A stretch of 64,000 nt of DNA. Source: Mycobacterium asiaticum (GTDB taxonomy: Bacteria; Actinomycetota; Actinomycetes; Mycobacteriales; Mycobacteriaceae). A program made the position numbers and the translations under genes. The DNA lies in contig NZ_LZLQ01000024.1 in the NCBI RefSeq assembly GCF_001673315.1, forward strand, positions 150,800 through 214,799, given 5' to 3'. Shown one piece after another: positions 52,757 through 61,830 of this stretch. Under the pieces are notes generated by a model. That model worked only from the letters and a program-made list of their open reading frames with translations. It ran no database searches and was not told the origin of the DNA. Position 1 is the stretch's first letter. Each line of letters begins with the position of its first letter.

Positions 52757-53797
52757 AGCCCGAGGGGCATCGTCAAGCTGGGGCGGCGGCCGGTAATCCG
52801 GCTCATAGCCCGCCACGTGGATCGGACTGCCTACCAGGCGCATATCCCCCGCGGACACCACCACTTCCGGGGTCGCTTTGAGCGCCTCGGGCAGCGTCCG
52901 TACCGCCGCCGCGGGCACCCCGAGTGGACGCAGTCGTCGTTCCCAACTGGCCGCGGTGTCGGTGGCCAGCATCGCCGTGACGACGGTCAGCACCTCGTCA
53001 CGCCGAGCCACTCGCTCGGCCATCGTCTCGAACCCGCCGATACCGGCCTCGGTGGCGAACGACTTCCAGAATCCGTCATGGGTGATGAACAGCGCGAGGA
53101 ATCCGTCGGCAGTCGGAAATAGTTGTGCTGGAACGTAATACGAGTGGGCGCCGTATGGTCTGCGCTGCGGCTCGACGCCTTCGTTGAGGTAGGCGGCCGC
53201 GTGGTAGTTCAGCTGGGAGAACATCACGTCGCGCAGCGAAACGTCCACCTGCCCGCCGGTGCCGGAGATGATCTTCGCCAAAAGTCCCAGCGCGGCAGAC
53301 ATTCCGGTGGAATTGTCGGCCGACGAGTAACCGGGCAGCGTCGGTGGTCCGGCCGGATCACCAGTCAGGGCCGCGATGCCGACACCGGCCTGAACCACGT
53401 AGTCGAACGCCGGATCGTCGCCACCGTTGAGCCCGAATCCGGTGATGGCCACGCAGACGATCTTCTCGTTGTAGCGGCGCAGCGCCTCGTAGGTGAGTCC
53501 CAGCCGTCGGATGGCCGACGGTTTCAGGTTCACCAGCAGCGCGTGTGATTCCGCGACGAGCCCGCCCAGATAGCGTTGTCCCGCCTCACTGTTCAGATTC
53601 AGACAATGGCTGGACTTGTTGCGGTTGAGGCTGGCGAAGTAGCTGTCGCCGACCCCGCGGGATATCTCTCCCCCGGGCGGCTCGATCTTGGTCACGTCGG
53701 CACCCAGGTCGGCGAGCAGCATGGTGGCGTACGGACCGGCCAGCATGGTGCCGACTTCCAGGATCCGTATGCCGGCTAAGGGGCCAGGTGTGCTCAC
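52754..53797 (-). CDS. CaiB/BaiF family CoA-transferase
   Basis: 347 residues of class III CoA-transferase: GIRILEVGTMLAGPYATMLLADLGADVTKIEPPGGE at the start, and catalytic Asp in SSADNSTGMSA. About 50 residues shorter than most CaiB proteins at the C-terminus. GTG at 53797 overlaps the LLM gene stop in GTGA. The last gene of the mutase operon; its stop comes from the palindrome array, so the C-terminus may be recently altered. Confidence 0.87.
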   Translation of the reverse strand: MSTPGPLAGIRILEVGTMLAGPYATMLLADLGADVTKIEPPGGEISRGVGDSYFASLNRNKSSHCLNLNSEAGQRYLGGLVAESHALLVNLKPSAIRRLGLTYEALRRYNEKIVCVAITGFGLNGGDDPAFDYVVQAGVGIAALTGDPAGPPTLPGYSSADNSTGMSAALGLLAKIISGTGGQVDVSLRDVMFSQLNYHAAAYLNEGVEPQRRPYGAHSYYVPAQLFPTADGFLALFITHDGFWKSFATEAGIGGFETMAERVARRDEVLTVVTAMLATDTAASWERRLRPLGVPAAAVRTLPEALKATPEVVVSAGDMRLVGSPIHVAGYEPDYRPPPQLDDAPRA

Positions 53798-54750
53798 CGT
53801 AACTCCGCGGCCAGTTCGGCGAGCATTTCGCGCGTGCGGCGCTTGGAGGCGACGAGTTCGTCCCGGTTGTCGCCGATGGGCAACAGCCGCACCGACAGGT
53901 CCGTAACGCCGGCGTCGGCGAAAGAGCGGAATCTGTGCAATATCTGCTTCATGTCGCCGGCGGCACATAAGTCGCCGACATCCCGGGCGTCGCCGCGTTC
54001 GAGCAACCGCTGGTAGTTAGGCGACACCTCCGCCTCGCCGAGGATCCGGTTGGCGCGTTCCTTGGCTTCGTCGACCCGGGAAGGCTCGCACAGGCATACC
54101 GGAATACCCGCGACGATCCGCGGCGCGGGACGGCCGGCGTCCGCGGCGGCTTTGGTGATCTTCGGCGCGATGTGATCGCCGATCGCACGCTCGTCGGCCA
54201 TCCACAACACGGTGCCATCGGTAAGTTCACCAGCCAGTTGCAGCATCACCGGTCCCAGCGCAGCGACCAGCACCGGCATCGGCGCATCGGCCCCGATCAC
54301 CAGCGGATTGTGCACGGTGAACGAATTGTTCTCAACGTCAACCGATCCCGGCCCGTTGATGGCGGCGTTGAGCACTTCCAGGTAGTCGCGGGTGTAGGCG
54401 GCCGGTTTCTCATACGGCAGTCCCAGCATGTCCCGGATAATCCAGTGGTGCGACGGTCCCACACCCAGGGCGAGCCGGTTGCCGGCCACCGCATGCACCG
54501 AGAGCGCTTGGCGGGCAAGGGCAATCGGGTGTTGCGCCTGCAGTGGCACCACCGCGGTACCCAGTTCGATGCGCGAACTGTGCGCGGCCATCAGCGACAC
54601 CATGGTCAGGCAGTCGAAATCGTTGGGCACCTGGGGCATCCAAGCGGTATCCAGACCCGCCGCTTCGGCCCATTCGATATCGGCGGCCAACCGGGCGACC
54701 TTGCGGGCCATATCGCCGCGCTCGGCGCCGATCATCACTCCGATGCGCAC
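53794..54750 (-). CDS. LLM class F420-dependent oxidoreductase
   Basis: 318 residues: MRIGVMIGAERGD start, GLDTAWMPQVPNDFDCLT, VAGNRLALGVGPSHHWIIRDMLGLPYEKP, a typical F420 site in mycobacteria. GTG start with CGGAGGAAAC directly before; 16 bp overlap with the mutase small subunit. The cofactor F420 is likely but FMN cannot be ruled out. Reduction or oxidation of the mutase product is a possible task. Confidence 0.87.
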   Translation of the reverse strand: MRIGVMIGAERGDMARKVARLAADIEWAEAAGLDTAWMPQVPNDFDCLTMVSLMAAHSSRIELGTAVVPLQAQHPIALARQALSVHAVAGNRLALGVGPSHHWIIRDMLGLPYEKPAAYTRDYLEVLNAAINGPGSVDVENNSFTVHNPLVIGADAPMPVLVAALGPVMLQLAGELTDGTVLWMADERAIGDHIAPKITKAAADAGRPAPRIVAGIPVCLCEPSRVDEAKERANRILGEAEVSPNYQRLLERGDARDVGDLCAAGDMKQILHRFRSFADAGVTDLSVRLLPIGDNRDELVASKRRTREMLAELAAELR

Positions 54751-55160
54751 GTTTCCTCCGGTGCGGGTTCAGGCGTGCCAGTCAGCGTGCGGATCTCGCG
54801 CACCAGCGTGTCCAATGGGGTACCGGTGGGGAAGACCGCCGCCGCACCGGCAGACAGCAATTTGGGTACGTCAGCGTGTGGGATGGTGCCGCCGACCACC
54901 ACAGCGATGTCGCCGGCGTCGGCGCCGCGCAGCGCCTCGATGGTGCGGGCGGTCAGCGTCAAGTGCGCTCCGGACAAGATGCTGAGTCCGACGACCGCGA
55001 CGTCTTCCTGGACCGCGATCGACGCGATGTCCTCGATGCGCTGGCGGATACCGGTGTAGATGACCTCGAAGCCCGCGTCGCGCAGGGTGCGTGCGACGAT
55101 CTTGGCGCCGCGGTCATGCCCGTCGAGACCGGGCTTCGCGACCAGGATGCGGGCGGCCAC
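54735..55160 (-). CDS. Acyl-CoA mutase, B12-binding small subunit
   Basis: 141 residues making a stand-alone cobalamin domain: ILVAKPGLDGHDRGAK with the D-x-H-x-x-G histidine that ligates cobalt, then GLSILSGAH and GGTIPHADVPKLL. In the usual methylmalonyl-CoA mutase this is fused to the large subunit; here it is separate, as in isobutyryl-CoA and 2-hydroxyisobutyryl-CoA mutases. The GTG directly follows the TAG of the large subunit. Confidence 0.92.
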   Translation of the reverse strand: MAARILVAKPGLDGHDRGAKIVARTLRDAGFEVIYTGIRQRIEDIASIAVQEDVAVVGLSILSGAHLTLTARTIEALRGADAGDIAVVVGGTIPHADVPKLLSAGAAAVFPTGTPLDTLVREIRTLTGTPEPAPEETCASE

Positions 55161-56738
<1,578 letters not shown>

Positions 56739-57099
56739 CAGTGCATAACGTACTTGCAAAAAAAGAGAATGCCAATACCATTATGCTGACCTGGGAAAAC
56801 GCTTCAAAGCGGTGCCGGAATGGGACTGAAAATCAGCCGTTTCCGGCTTCCGTGAAAGTTTTGTGACCATGAGCACACGCGTGGGGCCCGTCTAGTGGTT
56901 GGGGAGCGGCCTGCCGCGGCTGTCACGTGCACAAATGCGGCAAACCAAATGGCGCCGGGACGGCCGTCCGTGCGGTGCGGCGCCACCCCCGGATGATTTA
57001 CGCTCAACCTGCGCCTATGAGACCGCGGGCGCGGAACAAATTGCTTCCGCTAGGAGTTCGTATCGGCGGAACCTCCCAAACTGACGAAAAGAGTCGACC
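56739..57099. other. Divergent spacer between mutase and cutinase
   Basis: No reading frame worth calling. Contains GAGAAT at 56765-56770, a half-site of the four palindromes, 27 bp upstream of the mutase ATG, and a 7-bp hairpin GCCGGAA/TTCCGGC at 56814-56847 with an inner CTGA/TCAG stem. Promoters for the mutase operon and cutinase must lie here. Confidence 0.5.
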
Positions 57100-57819
57100 T
57101 TGCGCCGCATTGGATCCCCCACGCTGTCGTTTTCGCGGGTGGCGCCGCTGCTGGCCGTGGTTGTCGTGACGCTGATTGCTCTGCTGGGACCCCCCACCGG
57201 TGTCGCCCGCGCCGGCGCCGATCCGGGGTGCCCGGACGTCACTGTGGTGTTCGCTCGGGGGACATTTGAGGCCCCCGGCGTAGGCGCCACGGGGCAGGCG
57301 TTCGTCGATGCGCTCAACGCCAGGCTGGCAGGCAAGAACGTCGCAATCGATCCGGTCGACTACCCGGCCTCGCTGGACTTCGCACGGGCCGTGGACGGCG
57401 TGGCCGACGCAAGTTCGAAGGTCGAAGCTAGCGCCCAGAACTGTCCGAACACCAAGATCGTGCTCGGTGGTTACTCCCAGGGCGCGGCTGTCGCCGCCTA
57501 CACCACGTCCGACTCGGTACCCGATGGCGTTGCCTTGCCTGAGGGGGTGAACGGCCCGATGCCGCCCGCCGTCGCGTCCAAGGTGGCCGCGGTGGTGCTG
57601 TTCGCACCTCCTTCCGATTGGTTCCTGCATCTCGTCGACCGCAGCGCGCCCCCGATCAATATCGGTCCGCTCTACGCCGGCAAGACGCTGCGACTGTGCG
57701 CCGAAGGGGACCCGGTATGTGCCCCCGGCGGGCGTAACCGCGCCGCGCACAGCAGCTATCGGGACAGCGGCATGGCAAACCAGGCCGCCGATTTCGCCAG
57801 CAACGCCATCCTTTCCTGA
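57100..57819 (+). CDS. Cutinase-like secreted serine esterase (CULP family)
   Basis: 239 residues. Signal peptide with hydrophobic LLAVVVVTLIALLG ending at about ARAGA-DPGCP. Catalytic triad: Ser126 in GGYSQGA, Asp in CAEGDPVC, His in RAAHSSY. Cysteines in the expected disulfide pairs. Similar to Cfp21 and CULP1 to CULP6 of M. tuberculosis. TTG start. Converges on the methyltransferase with 12 bp between stops. Acts on lipid esters outside the cell. Confidence 0.92.
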   Translation: MRRIGSPTLSFSRVAPLLAVVVVTLIALLGPPTGVARAGADPGCPDVTVVFARGTFEAPGVGATGQAFVDALNARLAGKNVAIDPVDYPASLDFARAVDGVADASSKVEASAQNCPNTKIVLGGYSQGAAVAAYTTSDSVPDGVALPEGVNGPMPPAVASKVAAVVLFAPPSDWFLHLVDRSAPPINIGPLYAGKTLRLCAEGDPVCAPGGRNRAAHSSYRDSGMANQAADFASNAILS

Positions 57820-57831
57820 CCGGACGTCATG

Positions 57832-58644
57832 TCAGGCACGGCATAGTATTTCGCCGTTCGGTATACCGAACCAGCCGTCGGTAGCAGCCGCCCATTGCCG
57901 CCACGCCGACGAAATCTCTTCCAGTTCGGGACGATTCGCCAGCCCGGTGTCCACCAGTTGGTGCGCGAGGTCCGAGTGCAGGATCCGATCCGCCCACATG
58001 CCGCCCCACCAGTCGCGATCCTCGACCGTCGCGTAGCACCACATGCTCGCGGTCGGTGTGATGTCCACGAACCCCGCCTGCGCGGCCCACGACAGTAGCC
58101 GCCGGCCGGCGTCCGGTTCGCCGCCGTTCGCACGCGCTGCCTGAACGTACAACTCGAGCCAACGATCCAGCGGCGCCAGTTGTGGATACCAGAGAAACCC
58201 CGCGTAGTCGGCGTCTCGAACCGCGACAACTCCACCCGGAACGCACACCCGGCGCATCTCCTGCAGTGCCCGGACGGGGTCGGCCACGTGTTGAAGCACC
58301 TGGTGAGCGTGCACGACGTCGAAGGCGTCATCAGGGAGGTCGAGCGCATGAACGTCGGCGACGACGAACGAGATGTTCGTCTGGTTGCGCCGGTGCGCCT
58401 CGGAGCGAGCCAGGTTCAAGGCTGCATCGGTGATCTCGACCGCCGTCACCGATCCCGGTGCCACCAGCGCGGCCAGGTCGGTGGTGATTGTTCCTGGGCC
58501 GCAACCGATGTCGAGCACAGACAGACCCGGCCGCAGGGACGGCAACAGGTAGGCCGCGGAATCGTGCGCGGTGCGGCGCCGGTGACCGCGGAGCACCGAC
58601 TCGTGATGTCCGTGGGTGTATACAGCTCGAGGTTGCTCACTCAC
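57832..58644 (-). CDS. SAM-dependent class I methyltransferase
   Basis: 270 residues with motif I VLDIGCGPGTIT near residue 40, VVADVHALDLPDDAFDVVHAHQVLQHV (motifs II and III) and the ubiquinone/menaquinone-like UbiE context. N-terminal HGHHESVLRGHRRRTA is typical of this actinobacterial group. GTG start, no clear ribosome site. Methyl acceptor unknown. Confidence 0.87.
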   Translation of the reverse strand: MSEQPRAVYTHGHHESVLRGHRRRTAHDSAAYLLPSLRPGLSVLDIGCGPGTITTDLAALVAPGSVTAVEITDAALNLARSEAHRRNQTNISFVVADVHALDLPDDAFDVVHAHQVLQHVADPVRALQEMRRVCVPGGVVAVRDADYAGFLWYPQLAPLDRWLELYVQAARANGGEPDAGRRLLSWAAQAGFVDITPTASMWCYATVEDRDWWGGMWADRILHSDLAHQLVDTGLANRPELEEISSAWRQWAAATDGWFGIPNGEILCRA

Positions 58645-58666
58645 GGGAGAAGTCTAGTTAGATCTG

Positions 58667-59437
58667 TCAGTTGACCGGCACGTCGAGAATCGGTTGATTG
58701 GCTCCGGCGCCGGGGCCGTCGAAATGCCACCACTCGCCGGAGTAGGCGGCCAACCCTCCGTAGGTCATGGCGTCGCGCAGGCGTTTGCGGTTCGCCTGGG
58801 CTTCGGCGCTGATCCCCTGCGTCGCGTAAGCGTTGGCGCGCGCGGAGAACTCGTCGAAGTCGGTACCCATGTCGGCCAGGCAGATACCGCTGACCACCTG
58901 GCCCGGCGGGCAAGGGGGTCGCGCGGCGGTGTAGGTCACGTCAATCGATCTGCCCGACTCGTGGCTCCGCGCGTACTGGCCGGGGCGGGCCACCCAGGTC
59001 GGATCGGGCACTATCTGAAACATCTTGACCTGCACCTCGTGTGGCCGATAACAGTCCCAGAAAACCAGGACATGCCCCTGCTGGCGCAACGCGGTCCCGG
59101 CCGCCGCGAGGCCCTGCGCCATGGACTGATGCACCAGGCAGCGAGCGTCAGCAGGGTAGAGCTGCGTCTTGGTGAAGTTGTTCGTCGTCGCGTATCGCAG
59201 GTCGATCAGCGCGTCCGGAACCACGGTGCGCACGTCGACGAATCCCGCTGCACGGGCTTCCGCGCTCACGGGTGGCACGCTGGGACCCGGCGGCACCGTG
59301 GTGCGGACGGGCTGGACACGTACCGACGGGCCCATCCGGGGTGGGGGCGACTCGAGCCAGACGCCCTGTCCGGCGGCCGCCGCGAGGAGTCCGGCCACGG
59401 CGCAGCTCCGCAGCAGATGCACCCAACCGCGCCCCAC
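58667..59437 (-). CDS. D-Ala-D-Ala dipeptidase, VanX family, exported
   Basis: 256 residues. N-terminal hydrophobic segment (SCAVAGLLAAAAGQGVW) suggests export or lipid anchoring. Zinc ligands and base of VanX-type enzymes are visible: SHESGRSIDVTY (S-x-H-x-x-G-x-x-x-D) and EWWHFD. YRPHEVQ matches the conserved arginine region. The usual role outside the vancomycin operon is recycling D-Ala-D-Ala from the wall. GTG start, five bp after the lipoprotein stop, so one operon with it. Confidence 0.88.
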   Translation of the reverse strand: MGRGWVHLLRSCAVAGLLAAAAGQGVWLESPPPRMGPSVRVQPVRTTVPPGPSVPPVSAEARAAGFVDVRTVVPDALIDLRYATTNNFTKTQLYPADARCLVHQSMAQGLAAAGTALRQQGHVLVFWDCYRPHEVQVKMFQIVPDPTWVARPGQYARSHESGRSIDVTYTAARPPCPPGQVVSGICLADMGTDFDEFSARANAYATQGISAEAQANRKRLRDAMTYGGLAAYSGEWWHFDGPGAGANQPILDVPVN

Positions 59438-59442
59438 CAGCC

Positions 59443-60195
59443 TTAACCGACGCGATCCATGGCGTTCTGCAGGATTGTCCCGGCGATTTGGTCAGCCGGC
59501 TCGAGGCCCAATACGCCGATCGACATCAACACCCCCGATTTCACCCGGTAGATGTGACTCCACGCCCGCGCGTTGATCCGCACGGTGGAGGAGTCCGGCC
59601 GGTCGAGGGTGAAGTCGAAATTCGGGTCATGCAAGTCCACGCAGTCTTGCAACGAAGAATCCAACTGACGGAGCACACCCCGGGCCGTGCTCGAATTGGG
59701 GTACAACGCCACAGCCTGACTGACTGTTTGAATCATGGCCGGCCCGCCGGGCTTCAGATCGTCGGTGATCCCGTGATAGCCCGCACTGCGAAATTCCGAC
59801 CAGCCGGTACCGAAGGTGACATCGCTGATGCCGGCCGCCCGGCAGGGTCCCGGCGCGTTCAGGTCACTAGGTGGCGGATGACGCAGATCGGCATGCGTAT
59901 GTGCCGTCAGCTCTTCGTAATTGGCGATCCGGCGGACGTCGTCGATGCTGACGATCAGTGCGTCAGCACGGGAGCCGGGCGTGGGACTGGGGCTGGCCGG
60001 CGTGGCCGAGTGCGAGCAACCTGCCAGGGTGGCTATTGCGCAGCTCGCCGCGACCATGGCTTTAATGGCTTTAATGGTTTTGATGGCTTTAATGGTTTTG
60101 ATGGCTTCAGTGGTCTTGATGGCTTCAGTGGTCTTGATGGCTTCAACCGCGCCGGTGGCGGTCATACGAATGACTCGTGCCCGCCTCAACGCCAT
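59443..60195 (-). CDS. Lipoprotein with PknH-like extracellular sensor domain
   Basis: 250 residues. The lipobox is LAGC after MVAASCAIAT; the mature part from about residue 60 (ADALIVSIDDVRRIANYEEL, APGPCRAAG, LQDCVDLHDP) is the sensor domain seen outside PknH and in LppH/LpqQ-type lipoproteins, two cysteines likely bridged. The first ~45 residues are a basic start (MALRRARVIR) and ten three-residue Ile-Lys repeats coded by the minisatellite at 60056-60145. Starts at 60165 or 60057 are also possible. The next gene is the VanX-type dipeptidase. The domain probably binds a small molecule in the wall. Confidence 0.82.
   Translation of the reverse strand: MALRRARVIRMTATGAVEAIKTTEAIKTTEAIKTIKAIKTIKAIKAMVAASCAIATLAGCSHSATPASPSPTPGSRADALIVSIDDVRRIANYEELTAHTHADLRHPPPSDLNAPGPCRAAGISDVTFGTGWSEFRSAGYHGITDDLKPGGPAMIQTVSQAVALYPNSSTARGVLRQLDSSLQDCVDLHDPNFDFTLDRPDSSTVRINARAWSHIYRVKSGVLMSIGVLGLEPADQIAGTILQNAMDRVG
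60056..60145. repeat. 9-bp minisatellite, ten units, in the lipoprotein signal region
   Basis: Ten 9-bp units (ATGGCTTTA type; alternating ATGGCTTCA and GTGGTCTTG make an 18-bp higher-order unit in the right half). On the minus strand they encode alternating Ile-Lys-Ala/Thr triplets in front of the lipobox. Being a multiple of three, changes in copy number keep the frame. Confidence 0.9.
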
Positions 60196-60278
60196 GCCGG
60201 ACAGTTTACGGATGGCGGCGCGTCCCGCCGGGCGCACACACAGGTCGCGGTGAAATCGACCGGGGTTACAGTCGCGAC

Positions 60279-60983
60279 GTGTCCGAAAGCAGCGCCTCAT
60301 CGGCGGAGGAGCAGGTAGCGACCGGCGGGACCAGGTCACCGAGGGGGCCCGGTACCGTCACGCCTCTCTCCGTCGCGATGAAGCAAGGTTCGATCGCCGA
60401 GCATGACGCCGCGGAGCAGTCGCCGTACGTTTCGGAACTTCTTTCCGGACGCGTCAACCGTCGGGGTTATGCCGACTACCTGCTGCGGTTACGCATGGTC
60501 TACGACGCACTCGAGGCTGCGGTGCGCGCCTGGCGCGACGACCCGTTGGTCGCCTCGGTGTATGACCCCGCGCTGGAGCGAGTGACCGCCATTGACGCGG
60601 ATCTCGACTTTTGGGCTCCCGGCGCAGTTCGGCAGGTCGACTCACCGGCCGCCCAGTCCTACCGGAACCGCCTGGCCGGCGCGTCATGGGGCGGTGCGTT
60701 GGTGGCCCACCACTACACCAGGTATCTGGGCGACCTGTCGGGTGGCCAAGCGATCGGCAAGACGCTCAACCGCACATTCGGTCTGGATGGCGCCGGATTG
60801 GCGTTCTACAAGTTCCCGGTGCGGGCCAAGCCGTATAAGGACGCGTACCGAGCCCGACTGGACAACCTCGCGATGGACGCGACCGACATCGGTCGCGCGG
60901 TCGCCGAGGTCAAGACGGCTTTCAATCTGAACCGGGCGTTGTTCGATGAATTGGCGGAGAATCTGCCGGCCTACCGGCGCTGA
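60279..60983 (+). CDS. Heme oxygenase, HmuO/HO-1 type
   Basis: 234 residues. Proximal heme His in SIAEHDAAEQSPY (about residue 41) and distal glycine helix in LGDLSGGQAIG. It splits heme to biliverdin, CO and Fe2+. Different from MhuD. The 30-residue N-terminal part is Ser/Gly-rich and disordered. GTG start. Divergent from the lipoprotein gene, so iron regulation cannot be read from the short spacer. Confidence 0.92.
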   Translation: MSESSASSAEEQVATGGTRSPRGPGTVTPLSVAMKQGSIAEHDAAEQSPYVSELLSGRVNRRGYADYLLRLRMVYDALEAAVRAWRDDPLVASVYDPALERVTAIDADLDFWAPGAVRQVDSPAAQSYRNRLAGASWGGALVAHHYTRYLGDLSGGQAIGKTLNRTFGLDGAGLAFYKFPVRAKPYKDAYRARLDNLAMDATDIGRAVAEVKTAFNLNRALFDELAENLPAYRR

Positions 60984-60998
60984 AGACGCATAAAAAAA

Positions 60999-61054
60999 CG
61001 AGCGTAACGCTGCGGCGAAATTACTTCTCGATAATCGCCGCAGCGTTACGCTCG
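60999..61054. terminator. Perfect 20-bp-stem terminator
   Basis: Arms at 60999-61018 and 61035-61054 are perfectly complementary over 20 bp with a 16-nt loop. On the minus strand the stem is followed by seven T, a classic intrinsic terminator for the membrane-protein gene 61074-61358; on the plus strand it closes heme oxygenase transcription without a T run. Confidence 0.9.
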
Positions 61055-61073
61055 TGACTCTCTTTCCGAACTT

Positions 61074-61358
61074 TTAGCGGGTCAGCCGGGTCCCGGTACG
61101 GCGTCCCGTCACGGCCTCGTAGATGGCGATCAAGAGCACCGCTGCGGCAACACCGACGAAGAACGGAATCCAGGCGATTCCGCCGTTGGCGTTGTGGTAA
61201 CCGAACTGGCTGGTGATCACGGAGCCGAGCAGGCCACCAAGGGCACCAAGTAGAACCGTCATCATCATGCCGATGCTTTGCCTACCGGGCATGACCAGCC
61301 GGGCCACCACACCGATAATCGCGCCCACGACCAACGCCAGAACTATCGTTCCGATCAT
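61074..61358 (-). CDS. GlsB/YeaQ/YmgE family small membrane protein
   Basis: 94 residues, three hydrophobic helices: LALVVGAIIGVVARLV, MMMTVLLGALGGLLGSVI and FFVGVAAAVLLIAIYEAV. GxxGG-x-LG pattern of the transglycosylase-associated family, often stress-induced in actinobacteria. AGGAG five bases before the ATG at 61358. Function unknown. Confidence 0.9.
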   Translation of the reverse strand: MIGTIVLALVVGAIIGVVARLVMPGRQSIGMMMTVLLGALGGLLGSVITSQFGYHNANGGIAWIPFFVGVAAAVLLIAIYEAVTGRRTGTRLTR

Positions 61359-61550
61359 TTTCGCTCCTATCCTCGCGGCGCCCCCATCGGACACCATCTG
61401 GAAGGCCGAGTTCCCCAAACTCGCGGGCTTGTAACCATCCATCTCTAGCGAGTTTGGCGCCAACAATCGTTGCAAGAGAAGCGTTTAGGGGGCGCAGGCC
61501 GAGGGTAGTCGGGAGGTGCGTTCGACTTACGCCTATCAGGAGCCGGAGTA

Positions 61551-61724
61551 GTGAAAACTTGTGTGTGCCCCGCGTGTGGTTATCCCACGTTGAGTCCCGC
61601 TCTGTGCGCATTCTGCTCCCCCGGCGAGGCATTTCCCGGTAATCAGGGATTCAATGCAATGCCCTTCACTACCACGTTCTCGCGCGACGCAGCTCCGCAG
61701 TGGATCAAACCCGTCGCCAGCTGA
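61551..61724 (+). CDS. Small CPxC/CxxC zinc-ribbon protein
   Basis: 57 residues, GTG start with AGGAG eight bases upstream. Two cysteine pairs, C6-x-x-C9 (CPAC) and C19-x-x-C22 (CAFC), plus C4, make a rubredoxin-like zinc knuckle, followed by ~35 residues with Phe and Thr-rich tail. Too short for common ORF cut-offs. It is preceded by 192 bp from the membrane-protein gene and followed by PE-PPE 107 bp on. Could be an RNA/protein adaptor; no partner is known. Confidence 0.72.
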   Translation: MKTCVCPACGYPTLSPALCAFCSPGEAFPGNQGFNAMPFTTTFSRDAAPQWIKPVAS

Positions 61725-61830
61725 ATCCGCCCGACTGTTACGGCCGAATTGCTCTGCGCTAGCTGGGAATTGACTGGACACCAGCCCAGTCACGCTATCT
61801 CGGCGTAACCCGCGTGGTAGGCATGGGCCC

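Noticed and set aside
56765..56786. Fifth copy of the GAGAATA palindrome upstream of the mutase
   Set aside because: Only one half-site (GAGAAT) is clear; the other half does not match, so it is mentioned but not counted.
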